Source of the DNA: Actinosynnema sp. ALI-1.44
GTDB taxonomy: Bacteria > Actinomycetota > Actinomycetes > Mycobacteriales > Pseudonocardiaceae
Direction: 5' to 3'
DNA: 64,000 nucleotides
NCBI RefSeq assembly: GCF_001984155.1
Contig: NZ_MTQO01000036.1
Span: 1 to 64,000, forward strand
Of this stretch, positions 1 to 8,981 are shown one piece after another. How positions within the stretch are numbered: the stretch's first letter is position 1; every line of letters begins with the position of its first letter. Both the position numbers and the translations under genes were made by a program. The notes below the pieces were generated by a model. It had not been told where the DNA came from and searched no databases. It saw only the letters and a program-made list of their open reading frames with translations.

Positions 1-1
1 C

Positions 2-2977
2 CTCCACGGCCCCCTCAACACCACAGCCCTCCACAACGCCATCACCACCACCATCCAACGCCACGAAACACTCCGCACCACACTCCACCAACACCACCAG
101 ACCATCCACAGCGACGCCGAGTTCGCGCTCAGCCACATCGACCTGACCGACGAACCCGAGCAGGACCGCCGGTTGAGCGACCTGCTGAACCAGCAGGCAG
201 AGCTTCCGTTCGACCTGGCCGAAGGCCCGCTCTTCCGTGCTCTTCTGGTCCGGCTCGGCGACGATCACCACGCCCTGATCGTCAGCATGCACCACGCCAT
301 CTCCGACGGCTGGTCACTCGACATCCTCCTGCGGGAGATCAGCACACACTATCTCGGCACAACTGCCGCCCTGCCGCCGTTGCAGATCGGCTACGCCGAC
401 TTCGCCGCCTGGCAACGCGACCGTTTCGCCGATGGCTCGTTGGATCCACAGATCGCCTACTGGACAACGCAGCTGGCCGGTGCCGTCCCGCTGGAACTGC
501 CCACCGACTTCCCACGGCCACCGCGCCAGACTTTCAACGGTGCCGCCTGTCCGGTCCGCATCGGTGCTGATCTGGCCGGGCGTGTCGAGGACATCGCGCG
601 AGCCGAGGGCGTCACGGTGTTCATGGTGCTGCTTGCCGCGTACCAGGTGCTGCTCGCCCGAATGTCCGGCCAGGACGACATCGCGGTCGGCTCCCCGGTC
701 ACCGGACGGCAACACCCCGACGTGGCGAACCTCATTGGCTTCTTCGTCAACACACTGGTCCTCCGCACGGACCTGAGCGGCGATCCCACCTTTGCCGAGT
801 TGCTGCACCGAGTGCGGCGAACCTGTCTGGCAGGGTACGCCCACCAGGACGCGCCGTTCGAGAAGGTCGTCGAGCAACTGCAGCCGGACCGGGACCTCAG
901 CCGCAGCCCGCTGTTCCAGGCCATGCTCGTCCACCAGGACAACCCGCTCGGGACACTGGACATCGACGGCGTGGTGTCCAGTCCACTGTGGCCTGATCAG
1001 CGCACCAGCCAGTTCGACCTTACTCTCCGGCTCGAACCCACCGCGGACGGCCTCGGCGGCGAACTGGTCCACAACACGGATCTGTTCACCGCTGACACAG
1101 CCCAACGCTTCGCGGATCGGTTCCGCACGCTCCTGTCCGCCCTGACGAGCGCGCCTGACCAGCGCATTCATGACGTGCCCGTGATGCCGTCCGGTGAGGT
1201 CGAACTGCTTTCCGATTTGACGCCGGGTAAACAAACCCAGGTCTCGAGTCGGTTGTTGCACGAATGGTTCGAGGAGCAGGCCGACCGGACCCCGGACGCG
1301 ATCGCCGTCCGTGCCGCCGATGGAGAACTGACCTACCGGGAGCTCGACCAACGCGCCAACCAACTCGCCCACCACCTCCACACCGGACCAGAAGACCTCG
1401 TCGGCATCTGCCTCCCCCGCACCCTCGATCTCATCACCGCTTTGCTCGCCGTGCTCAAAACCGGCGCAGCCTACGTCCCCATAGACCCGGCGTACCCCAA
1501 GGACCGCATCACCTACATCCTCAACGACGCCAACGCCAACACACTTGTCACCAACGACGACCACGACGGCCCATGGCGCACAGTCCGAATCGACGAAGCT
1601 TCAGCAACCGCAACCAGGCTCACCACAACAGCGATCAGCAACAACCTGGCCTACGTGATCTACACATCCGGATCGACCGGACTGCCCAAAGGCGTCATGA
1701 TCGAACACCGCCACACGGCTGCCATGATCACCTGGGCAACCACCACATTCACCAAGGCCCAACTCACCAACGTCCTCGCGTCGACCTCCGTCTGCTTCGA
1801 CCTGTCGGTCTACGAGATCTTCGCCCCACTGGCCATCGGCGGCAGCATCACCCTCACCGAAAACAACGCCCTGGATCTGATCGTCACCGACCCCGGTGAC
1901 ATCACGTTGATCAACACCGTGCCCTCGGTCGCTCAGGAACTGCTGACCTCGGAAGCACTGCCGCGCACCGCCGCCACCATCAACCTGGCAGGGGAAGCAC
2001 TCAGCCCGGCACTCGTACGCGCCCTCTACGACCAGCCACACATCAAAGCGGTCAACAACCTCTACGGTCCCTCAGAGGACACCACCTACTCCACCCACGC
2101 ACTCACGACTTCCACCGACCAACGAACCCCCATAGGCAAACCCCTGCACAACACCCAGGCCTACGTCCTGGACGACAACCTTCACCCAGTACCCGTCGGC
2201 AGCATCGGCGAGCTGTACCTCGGCGGAGCCAGCATCACCCGCGGCTACCACCAACGACCAGCCCTCACCGCGGAACGCTACCTCCCCGACCCCCACAGGC
2301 CAGGGCAGCGCCTGTACCGGACTGGTGACGTGGTTCGCTGGCGCTCGGACGGCCAGCTCGACTACTTCGGCCGGACCGACCACCAGATCAAACACCACGG
2401 CCACCGCATCGAACCCGCCGAAATCGAAACCACCCTCCAAGAACACCCGGCCGTCACGGATGCCGCCATAGCACTGAAAAACGACATCCTGGTGGCCTAT
2501 GTCGTGGCGCCGGACGTCGACGAGGACCCCGCGCCTCTTCAAAGCCACCTCCGCACCACACTTCCCACGCACATGGTGCCGACCGTGTGGGTCTTCCTCG
2601 ACGCGCTGCCGCTCACCCCCAACCGCAAGATCGACCGCAAGGCGCTGCCGGAACCCACAGCCGCGCCGACGCAATACGAAGAACCCCGTACCGACGCCGA
2701 ACGACTCATCGCAGGTGTCTGGCAGGAGGTCCTGGAGAAGGACGAGATCGGCATCCGGGACAACTTCTTCACCCTCGGCGGGCACTCGCTGCTCGCCACC
2801 CGCATCACCAACAAACTCCAGACCCACCTGAACGCCACCATTCCGCTGCACCTGCTCTTCCAGCACCCCACCATCGCCGAACTGGCTGAGGCGCTGCCGG
2901 ACCTCGGCCACGGCACCACACAAGCCGCGACCATCCCGCGCCTGAGGCGCTCGCTGCGCGCGAAGGAGAGGACCTGA
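2..2977 (+). CDS. Non-ribosomal peptide synthetase, C-A-PCP module (5' partial)
   Basis: The frame is open from base 2, so the gene starts upstream of the window; the first 170 bases already read as condensation-domain sequence. The condensation domain carries an intact HHxxxDG motif (MHHAISDG, near base 290). The adenylation domain runs from about 1,255 to 2,640 with core motifs YTSGSTGLPKG, NLYGPSEDTTY, YRTGDVVR and NRKIDRK. The carrier domain has LGGHSLL with the phosphopantetheine serine near base 2,790. Aligned by hand to GrsA, the ten specificity residues read D-L-Y-N-N-A-L-T-Y-K, one change from the alanine code DLFNNALTYK; this is inference. No thioesterase or reductase follows, so the chain must pass to another protein. 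The stop lies 5 bases before the next start, so the flavin hydroxylase is probably co-transcribed. Confidence 0.93.
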   Translation, partial: LHGPLNTTALHNAITTTIQRHETLRTTLHQHHQTIHSDAEFALSHIDLTDEPEQDRRLSDLLNQQAELPFDLAEGPLFRALLVRLGDDHHALIVSMHHAISDGWSLDILLREISTHYLGTTAALPPLQIGYADFAAWQRDRFADGSLDPQIAYWTTQLAGAVPLELPTDFPRPPRQTFNGAACPVRIGADLAGRVEDIARAEGVTVFMVLLAAYQVLLARMSGQDDIAVGSPVTGRQHPDVANLIGFFVNTLVLRTDLSGDPTFAELLHRVRRTCLAGYAHQDAPFEKVVEQLQPDRDLSRSPLFQAMLVHQDNPLGTLDIDGVVSSPLWPDQRTSQFDLTLRLEPTADGLGGELVHNTDLFTADTAQRFADRFRTLLSALTSAPDQRIHDVPVMPSGEVELLSDLTPGKQTQVSSRLLHEWFEEQADRTPDAIAVRAADGELTYRELDQRANQLAHHLHTGPEDLVGICLPRTLDLITALLAVLKTGAAYVPIDPAYPKDRITYILNDANANTLVTNDDHDGPWRTVRIDEASATATRLTTTAISNNLAYVIYTSGSTGLPKGVMIEHRHTAAMITWATTTFTKAQLTNVLASTSVCFDLSVYEIFAPLAIGGSITLTENNALDLIVTDPGDITLINTVPSVAQELLTSEALPRTAATINLAGEALSPALVRALYDQPHIKAVNNLYGPSEDTTYSTHALTTSTDQRTPIGKPLHNTQAYVLDDNLHPVPVGSIGELYLGGASITRGYHQRPALTAERYLPDPHRPGQRLYRTGDVVRWRSDGQLDYFGRTDHQIKHHGHRIEPAEIETTLQEHPAVTDAAIALKNDILVAYVVAPDVDEDPAPLQSHLRTTLPTHMVPTVWVFLDALPLTPNRKIDRKALPEPTAAPTQYEEPRTDAERLIAGVWQEVLEKDEIGIRDNFFTLGGHSLLATRITNKLQTHLNATIPLHLLFQHPTIAELAEALPDLGHGTTQAATIPRLRRSLRAKERT

Positions 2978-2982
2978 AGGAC

Positions 2983-4449
2983 ATGGAGTCACGTGTTGTG
3001 ATCGTCGGAGCCGGTCCCACCGGCCTCGCGCTGGCCGCCGAGCTCGCCGGCGCGGGTATCCGGTGCACGGTGCTGGAGAAACGCACGCGACGGGCGATCC
3101 TGTCCAGGGCGTTCACCCTGGAACCCCGGACGCTGGAACTGCTCGACATGCGCGGCCGGGCCGGGCACTTCCTGGAACGCGGCCGCCTCTGCCCGAATCC
3201 GCCGCTCGGCGACAACAACGCGTACCTGGACTACTCCCTGTTGGACACGCCGTTCCCGTTCAGCCTGACCATTCCCCAGTACGAAACCGAAACCGTGCTG
3301 GAGAAGATCGCGCTCGACGCAGGCGCCACCGTGGTGCGCGGCGCCGAGGTGACCGCGCTGCGTCAGGACGAGAACGGTGTCGACGTCGACGTGCACAGCG
3401 ACATCGGCGATTCCGCGCAACGGGCGGACTTCGTCGTCGGGTGCGACGGTGTCAACAGCACCGTCCGCGCCGCCGCGGGCATCGAGTTCGACGGACGCAA
3501 CTACGAACAGTCCACGATCATGGCGGATGCGAAACTGCGCAACCCGCCCACGCCGCAGGAGTACGCCAGGATCACCAAGCGGGGCATGGTCGCGGTGTTC
3601 CCGTTCCGGGACGACGAGACGTACCGGATCATCGTCTTCGACCACGAGAAGATGATGCTGCCCGCCGACCTGCCGCTGACCCTGGACGACCTGAACGAGA
3701 GTTGCCAGGGGATACTGGACATCGACATCCAGCCGTACGACCCGGTGTGGATGTCCAGGTTCCGCAGTTCGCAGCGGCACGCCCAGTCCTACCGCTCGGG
3801 CCGCGTGCTGCTCGCCGGAGACGCCGCGCACACGCACATCCCGTCCGGTGGCCAGGGCCTGCAAACCGGCATCCAGGACGCGATGAACCTTGGCTGGAAG
3901 CTGCTCGCCGAGCTGACCGGCCGGGCGTCACCGGGGCTGTTGGACTCCTACGAGCAGGAGCGCTACCCGATCGCCGCCGAGACGCTGCGCAAGACCGATC
4001 TGTCATTCCGGTTCGAGACGTCGAACTCGATCGGCGCACGGCTCATCCGCAAGCTCGTCGTCAAGATGATGCGGTTCAAGTCGGTGCAGACAGCCAACCT
4101 CAAGCACCTGTCCGGGCTCACGTTGCGCTACCCGTCCGGCGACGACAGCAAGTGGGTGGGTATGCGAGTGCCGGACCGGCCGTTGGCCGACGGCCGAGGC
4201 CGGATCCACGAGCTGTTCCGCGACTACCGGTTCGCTTTGGTGTGGCGTGGCGGCGACGCTCCTGTGGCCCAGCCGGGCTGGGCGGACCGGGTGCGGATCG
4301 CGGAGGCGGAGCTCGATCGCGAGTGGCCCCGGCTGGTGCTGGTTCGTCCAGATGGGTACGTCGCGTGGGCCGGTGACACCGCTGACGGAAGCCTCCGGCG
4401 GGCGTTGTCGAAGTGGTGCGGCGAGCCGGTGTCGTCACACAGTTCCTGA
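2983..4449 (+). CDS. FAD-dependent aromatic hydroxylase (phenol hydroxylase class)
   Basis: A 488-residue class A flavoprotein monooxygenase. The N-terminal Rossmann motif is VVIVGAGPTGLALA, the middle DG motif is VVGCDGVNSTVR (NADPH/FAD contact), and the second FAD motif is LLAGDAAHTHIPSGGQG, followed by the thioredoxin-like C-terminal region (WRGGD ... LVRPDGYVAW) seen in PheA/RebC/MtmOII-type enzymes. Such enzymes hydroxylate phenols or quinones using NADPH and O2. It follows the NRPS by 5 bases and ends at a strong hairpin, so it belongs to the NRPS transcript and probably hydroxylates an aromatic residue of the peptide or its precursor. The exact substrate cannot be read from the sequence. 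Confidence 0.9.
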   Translation: MESRVVIVGAGPTGLALAAELAGAGIRCTVLEKRTRRAILSRAFTLEPRTLELLDMRGRAGHFLERGRLCPNPPLGDNNAYLDYSLLDTPFPFSLTIPQYETETVLEKIALDAGATVVRGAEVTALRQDENGVDVDVHSDIGDSAQRADFVVGCDGVNSTVRAAAGIEFDGRNYEQSTIMADAKLRNPPTPQEYARITKRGMVAVFPFRDDETYRIIVFDHEKMMLPADLPLTLDDLNESCQGILDIDIQPYDPVWMSRFRSSQRHAQSYRSGRVLLAGDAAHTHIPSGGQGLQTGIQDAMNLGWKLLAELTGRASPGLLDSYEQERYPIAAETLRKTDLSFRFETSNSIGARLIRKLVVKMMRFKSVQTANLKHLSGLTLRYPSGDDSKWVGMRVPDRPLADGRGRIHELFRDYRFALVWRGGDAPVAQPGWADRVRIAEAELDREWPRLVLVRPDGYVAWAGDTADGSLRRALSKWCGEPVSSHSS

Positions 4450-4462
4450 CCAGAGAAGAGAC

Positions 4463-4495
4463 GGGGCTCGTCCTTGCCGGACGAGCCCCCTTTTT
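4463..4495 (+). terminator. Rho-independent terminator between convergent genes
   Basis: A perfect 11-bp stem (4463-4473 with 4479-4489, GGGGCTCGTCC / GGACGAGCCCC) with a 5-base loop, followed by a T-run at 4491-4495. It closes the NRPS/hydroxylase transcript and directly abuts the stop codon of the convergent KASIII-like gene. Confidence 0.88.
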
Positions 4496-5517
4496 CAGAC
4501 TTCTACAAGAGTGCACGCCCAGTGCATGCCACGGCCCATCCCGGCCAGCGCGACCTTGTCCCCCGGGTTCAGGTCACCGGCGTGGCTCCGCAGGTTGAGC
4601 AGGTGGTCGGCAGCGCCGAAGTGCCCGTTCTCCATGGAGAACTCGACGTTCGTCTGTGCTGTGGTCATCCCGAACTTCTCGGCGACGGCGGTGAACGTCC
4701 GGAGGTTGTCGTTGAACAGGATCAGCTTCGCCAGGTCCGTCTTCTCGACGCCGACGCGCTTGCAAGCCTGCTGCACGACGGTGTGCACGCGCTCGTTCAT
4801 CAGGTCGATGAACTGCGAGAACCGGTCCGGGTCGTAGTCGAAGAACTCCATCATGTCCCACGCGTCCCGGACACGCGGTGCCTCGTCCTCGCCCAAGGCG
4901 GGTGGTGAGGCGTTGAACGGGTTCGCCGCGCCACCGCGGTCCATCCGGAAGAAGTCCGCGTACCGGCCGTCTGTGATCACCTCGGTCGCCAGCCACCGGT
5001 ACCGGTCGTGTCCCCGGGTGGCCACGGCCGCGGCGGCGCCGTCGGAGAACAGCAGCGAATGGGTGTCCATCCTGTTCCAGTAGGCCTCGCAGGTCCGGTT
5101 GGCGCCGATCAGCAACGCGGTGCGGTACTCCGGGTGCGTCGCGAACCGGCCCGCCAGCAGGTCGAAGCTGGTGATGCTGCCGATGCACCCCTGCGAAACG
5201 AGCACAGCCTCGGCCTTGTCGGCGCCGAGCCGGTGCTGCAGGTGGGCGGCCGCGTCCCAGTACATGTACTCCGCGATGTCCGTGGTGGCCAGTACCAACA
5301 GATCCACGTCCCCTGCGGCCATTCCGGCTTCACGCAGGGCCTCGGTCGCGGCGTCGTGCGCCAGGTCGGTCAGCCCCACCTCGGGCGCGCTCCGGTGAAT
5401 GGTCCGATAGCCGTAGTCGAGAACGCGTTCCGTGTCGTCGGTGTACTCGGACACCACGTCCTTCACGGGAGCCGGGTCGCCGAGCACAGATCCGAACGAG
5501 ACGATACCGAAGTCCAC
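4495..5517 (-). CDS. KASIII-like acyltransferase with altered catalytic triad
   Basis: A 340-residue thiolase-fold protein of ketoacyl-ACP synthase III type. The GTG start at 5517 is chosen because an AGGAGG sits just upstream, between it and the stop of the preceding gene; longer versions read into that gene. The nucleophilic cysteine is present (VSQGCIGSITS). The usual HQANxRI histidine motif is replaced by FNDNLRT, and the GN-asparagine position reads ENGHFGAAD, which puts a histidine there. A Cys plus late His is described for KASIII homologues that act as acyltransferases rather than condensing enzymes (CerJ/DpsC group). As last gene of the E1-alpha/ACP/E1-beta-E2 operon it probably moves the ACP-bound acyl unit onto the NRPS or its product; the acceptor is unknown. 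Confidence 0.82.
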   Translation of the reverse strand: MDFGIVSFGSVLGDPAPVKDVVSEYTDDTERVLDYGYRTIHRSAPEVGLTDLAHDAATEALREAGMAAGDVDLLVLATTDIAEYMYWDAAAHLQHRLGADKAEAVLVSQGCIGSITSFDLLAGRFATHPEYRTALLIGANRTCEAYWNRMDTHSLLFSDGAAAAVATRGHDRYRWLATEVITDGRYADFFRMDRGGAANPFNASPPALGEDEAPRVRDAWDMMEFFDYDPDRFSQFIDLMNERVHTVVQQACKRVGVEKTDLAKLILFNDNLRTFTAVAEKFGMTTAQTNVEFSMENGHFGAADHLLNLRSHAGDLNPGDKVALAGMGRGMHWACTLVEV

Positions 5518-5525
5518 ATTTCCTC

Positions 5526-7550
5526 CTAGTCGGACAGAAGACGGGACAGCGCTTCCTCGTCTTCCAGGAACGTCTTCACCTGCGTGAGGAACTGCACGGC
5601 GTCCCGGCCGTTGATCACCCGGTGGTCGTAGGAAAGCCCGATGTTGACGCACCGCCGCTGCACCACCGCGCCACCGTCATCGAGTCGGCATTCCGGGTAC
5701 ACCCCAGCCAACGAGACCATGCACACCTGCGGCGACAACACAATGGGCACGACGAGCAGGACGTCCGGGTCGGTGTTGATCGACAGGGTGATGTTCCCAC
5801 CGGCCAGCTCACGGGCCGCAAATTCGCCGCGGAACGCCTTCATCCGGAAGTCCATCAGCACGTCGGCGATGTCGCTCACCGAACGGTCACCCGCCGCCTC
5901 GACAACAGGAACGTACAACGCTTGGCCGGTGTCCAGGGTCACGCCGACGTTCGGCACCGAGGCGAGCGCGACTGTCTCATCGTCCGACAGCGAGCCGAAC
6001 ATCAGCGGGAAGTCCGGGTGCGCCGACGCGATCGCCTTCACGAGCAGGTCGACCAGGTCCACGGTCGCGCCGGTCTGGTCACTGAGCTCTTCCAGTCGCC
6101 GCAACGCCTCGCCGACCTCGGCCTTGACCACGGTGTAGGCCGCCGGGATCTCCCGATGGCTACGGGTGACCACAGCCGCTGTCCCACGTTGTGCCTTGTC
6201 CAACCGCCGCTGCTCAGGCCGCACATTGTCCCGTGGGGCGGGTTTCGGTGCTTCTTGCGGCTGCGCCGGGGAAGGCAGGAGATGGCCGAGCACCGCGCCG
6301 ACTTCCCGTTCCTCCCCGACCGGCACGACCTGGTGGAGGTAACCGGCTTCGGGGGCAAGGACCTCCTCGATGGCCTTCGAGGTCTCCAGTGCCACGACGG
6401 GATCCTGCGCCTCGACCCAGTCACCTTCGGCCCGCATCCATTCGACGAGCATGTAGGTGGTGTCGTTGTTGTTCAGCTTCGGCGTGGTGATCGGTGTCCC
6501 GTCGGCCGGTGGGTCGACAGGAGGTGCCCCCGGCGGTCCGGGGTCCACCGTGGTCACGTCGGCGATGGCCGCGCGGATGGTCGCGGCGTCGAGCAGGACC
6601 GACTGTTCGAGGTGCGTCGCGGTCGGGATGATCGAGTCGGCGGAGCTCAGCCGCAGCACCGGTTGCGTGAGGTCGGACCACATCCGGTCGTAGATCTGGG
6701 TGGCGACCTCGGCGCCCCACGTTCCCCCGGCCGTGCCCTCCTCCACGACGGCGATCCGGCCAGCGGCACGAAGTACGGGCAGCACCGGATCGAGGTCGAG
6801 GGGGTACAGCTGGCCGGGAACCAGGACCTCGGCGGCGATCGAGTGGTCCTTGCCCAGGCTCGCCGCGGCCTCCAGCGCCCGGTGGGCCACGCCGCCGGGA
6901 GCGATGATCACCACGTCGCCGGTGGTGGGACCGGTGACGTGCGCCCACCCCGGTGCGTCGCCGACCAGCTCGTACCCGAAGGTGTCGTCGACGCTGCCGT
7001 CCCGGAAGGCTCTGCGGGTGTACAGGACCTTGTCCTCGAACAGCACGCCGGGCACGCCCCGGTTGAGCGCGTGATCCAGCAGCTCCTCCGGGTTGTGGAA
7101 CGGCGACAGCTCGTACAGCACGAGGTTCGGGATCCCGACGAAGTGCTTTTGCAGGCTTTGGCTGTGTGTCGGCCCGTATCCGCGGTTGCCGCCGACCGGG
7201 CAACGCACGACCAGCGGCATGGGCACGCGACGGCCGTACATCGAGACGGACTTCGACGCGAAGTTCAGCACCTGGTCGAACCCCAGCGCGGCGAAGTCAC
7301 CGAACATGATCTCGGCGATGACCTTGTTGCCGCACAGGGCGAGTCCACCCGCGACGCCGATCAGCCCGCCTTCGCTCAGCGGGGTGGCCAGTACGCGGTC
7401 GGGGTACTCGGTCGACAGTCCTTTGGTGACCTTGAACGCACCGCCGTACGGGTCGAGCAGGTCCTCACCGAGCAGGTACAGCTGCTCGTCCCGGCTGAAC
7501 AGGGAGTGCAGTCCGTGGTTGAGGGTCTCCGCCACCCTCGGTGCGGTCAC
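5526..7550 (-). CDS. 2-oxo-acid dehydrogenase/transketolase-type E1-beta / lipoyl / E2 fusion
   Basis: A 674-residue single chain carrying three parts that are normally separate. Residues about 1-330 are an E1-beta subunit (GEDLLDPYGGAF, CPVGGNRGYGPTHSQ). About 355-430 is a lipoyl domain with the lipoylated lysine in ALETSKAIEEV. About 460-674 is an E2 acyltransferase core ending in the catalytic YDHRVINGRDA motif. No clear peripheral-subunit-binding domain is visible between lipoyl and E2 regions. The GTG start overlaps the ACP stop by 4 bases. With the E1-alpha gene it would make an acyl-dihydrolipoyl intermediate and pass the acyl group to the adjacent ACP. This matches the logic shown for NapB/NapD and QncN/QncL, which make glycolyl-ACP for naphthyridinomycin and quinocarcin. 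Acetyl or another acyl unit is equally possible. Confidence 0.88.
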   Translation of the reverse strand: MTAPRVAETLNHGLHSLFSRDEQLYLLGEDLLDPYGGAFKVTKGLSTEYPDRVLATPLSEGGLIGVAGGLALCGNKVIAEIMFGDFAALGFDQVLNFASKSVSMYGRRVPMPLVVRCPVGGNRGYGPTHSQSLQKHFVGIPNLVLYELSPFHNPEELLDHALNRGVPGVLFEDKVLYTRRAFRDGSVDDTFGYELVGDAPGWAHVTGPTTGDVVIIAPGGVAHRALEAAASLGKDHSIAAEVLVPGQLYPLDLDPVLPVLRAAGRIAVVEEGTAGGTWGAEVATQIYDRMWSDLTQPVLRLSSADSIIPTATHLEQSVLLDAATIRAAIADVTTVDPGPPGAPPVDPPADGTPITTPKLNNNDTTYMLVEWMRAEGDWVEAQDPVVALETSKAIEEVLAPEAGYLHQVVPVGEEREVGAVLGHLLPSPAQPQEAPKPAPRDNVRPEQRRLDKAQRGTAAVVTRSHREIPAAYTVVKAEVGEALRRLEELSDQTGATVDLVDLLVKAIASAHPDFPLMFGSLSDDETVALASVPNVGVTLDTGQALYVPVVEAAGDRSVSDIADVLMDFRMKAFRGEFAARELAGGNITLSINTDPDVLLVVPIVLSPQVCMVSLAGVYPECRLDDGGAVVQRRCVNIGLSYDHRVINGRDAVQFLTQVKTFLEDEEALSRLLSD

Positions 7551-7777
7551 GAGGTCACCCCCTTGGCTGCCAAAGCCTGCCGGAGCTCACCGACCGACCG
7601 GCAGGAGCGCGCTTCCCGTGGGCTGAGCCGGGTGCCGTAGGTCTTCTCCACCAGGGCGAGCAGTTGGACGTGTCGCAGACTGGTCCACGCGCTGGTGGTC
7701 GCGGCACCGGTCTGCTCGGTGACGTCCTCCGCCGCGATCCCGAGGACGTCGGCGACGAGCGACTCGACGGACGTCAT
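7547..7777 (-). CDS. Free-standing acyl carrier protein
   Basis: A 76-residue protein with the four-helix ACP pattern. The phosphopantetheine-bearing serine is most likely the Ser in TSAWTSLRHVQLLALVE, in place of the usual DSL. The ATG overlaps the stop of the E1-alpha gene (ATGA), and the stop overlaps the GTG of the E1-beta/E2 fusion (GTGA), so its level is tied to both. Its position between the two halves of the dehydrogenase makes it the obvious acceptor of the acyl unit built by that complex. The attachment loop is divergent (WTSL), so it may be recognised by a dedicated transferase. Confidence 0.8.
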   Translation of the reverse strand: MTSVESLVADVLGIAAEDVTEQTGAATTSAWTSLRHVQLLALVEKTYGTRLSPREARSCRSVGELRQALAAKGVTS

Positions 7778-8733
7778 CGGACCGCCTCCGCAGGCCGATC
7801 CGCCCAGTCCGACGGCGGCCTGGCTTCGACTTCCTCCACAACACGGGAGACTCGTGCCCGCTGCCGGGCGTCGACGGTCGCGAACCGCTCCCCGAACCGG
7901 GCGGCGTACTCGGTGTACCAGTCGCGGGCACGGACCCAGCGCAGTTCCTCCTCGCACCGGGTGTCGTCGCCCTTGCTGTGCGGCCCCACCCGCACGGTGT
8001 CGAACTCGACCACCGCGGGTCGGCAGGCCGTGCGCACCTCGTCCACGACGGGCTTGAGCCGGTGCCGGATCGCGCCGATGTCGGTGCTGTCCACCTCGAG
8101 GTGGGTGACGCCGAACGCGTGTGCCCGGCCCGCGATCGTGCCCGCCATCTGCATACCGGTGGGCGTGGACTGGGCGATTCCGTTGTGCTCCACGACAACC
8201 AGCAGTGGCAGGTGCCAGAGGCTCGCCATGTTCAGCGCCTCGTACACCGCGCCCTCTCCCCAGGTGCCGTCGCCGATGAACGCGACGGAGGCGCGGTTCT
8301 GCCGGGACCGCTGGAAGTGCAGCGCCACACCGGTCGCGGCGGGCATGCTCTGGCCCTGCACGCCGGTGGACAGGTAACCGTCCCGGTAGATGTGCTGGCT
8401 GCCACCGACCCCCGCGCACACCGCGCCCTGGCGTCCCATGATCTCGGCCAGCAGCCCGGCCGGGTCGTCGAACCGGGCGAGGTAGTGACCGTGGCCGCGG
8501 TGGTTGCTGAAAACGAAGTCGTCGCGAAGCAACGGCGCCAAAGCGACCGGGATGTATTCCTGCCCCAGGCAGGTGTGCGTGGTACCGTTGAGTTTTCCGG
8601 CACCGAACAATTCGAGCAGTGCCAGCTCGAAATTGCGGATCAGCAGCAGCGATTCCAGATCGTCGTCGGCTACCGTGAAATTCGATGGGCCAACCTGCTC
8701 CAGGTCGACCGACGGTCGGTGGACAACGGTCAC
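7774..8733 (-). CDS. Thiamine-diphosphate-dependent E1-alpha subunit
   Basis: A 319-residue protein of the pyruvate/branched-chain/acetoin dehydrogenase E1-alpha family. The ThDP/Mg motif is GDGTWGEGAVYEALNMAS followed by VVVEHN; the pocket segments NHRGHGHYLA and GVGGSQHIY are also present. The GTG start at 8733 has a GGGAGG five bases upstream. It is the first gene of the minus-strand operon E1-alpha / ACP / E1-beta-E2 / KASIII, with every junction overlapping or a few bases wide. With the E1-beta half of the fusion it should decarboxylate a 2-keto acid, or cleave a ketose as in the naphthyridinomycin transketolases, and acylate the lipoyl arm. Donor identity is open. Confidence 0.87.
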   Translation of the reverse strand: MTVVHRPSVDLEQVGPSNFTVADDDLESLLLIRNFELALLELFGAGKLNGTTHTCLGQEYIPVALAPLLRDDFVFSNHRGHGHYLARFDDPAGLLAEIMGRQGAVCAGVGGSQHIYRDGYLSTGVQGQSMPAATGVALHFQRSRQNRASVAFIGDGTWGEGAVYEALNMASLWHLPLLVVVEHNGIAQSTPTGMQMAGTIAGRAHAFGVTHLEVDSTDIGAIRHRLKPVVDEVRTACRPAVVEFDTVRVGPHSKGDDTRCEEELRWVRARDWYTEYAARFGERFATVDARQRARVSRVVEEVEARPPSDWADRPAEAVR

Positions 8734-8981
8734 CTGCGCCTCCCATATGCGTCCTACCTGTGACGACGACGCTATCGGCGGCGGCTCTCATGCCGGTCTC
8801 GAATCCTCCTACGCGCCACTATCACCTTCCTCTTACCGGCGCGATCGAGCCGGAAACCGCCGTCACCAGACGCTACGCTGACCATGCTTGCCTTCCAGTG
8901 ACTCGACCCGATGACTCGACACTGAATTCGGCATCCGAAGGCGTCCTGAACCACTCACAGCAACGGGAATCGGCGGGTTGT
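8734..8981. promoter_or_regulatory. Divergent promoter region between the acyl-unit operon and the pabAB operon
   Basis: A 248-bp spacer between two divergent operons of the cluster (GTG at 8733 on minus, ATG at 8982 on plus). It is less GC-rich than its surroundings and contains no convincing gene. It must hold promoters for both operons. I see no strong palindrome and do not assign -35/-10 boxes. Confidence 0.5.

Noticed and set aside
5622-7640. Plus-strand open frame of 672 codons opposite the E1-beta/E2 fusion
   Set aside because: Shadow of a real dehydrogenase gene; composition is His/Arg/Asp-rich noise without domain motifs.
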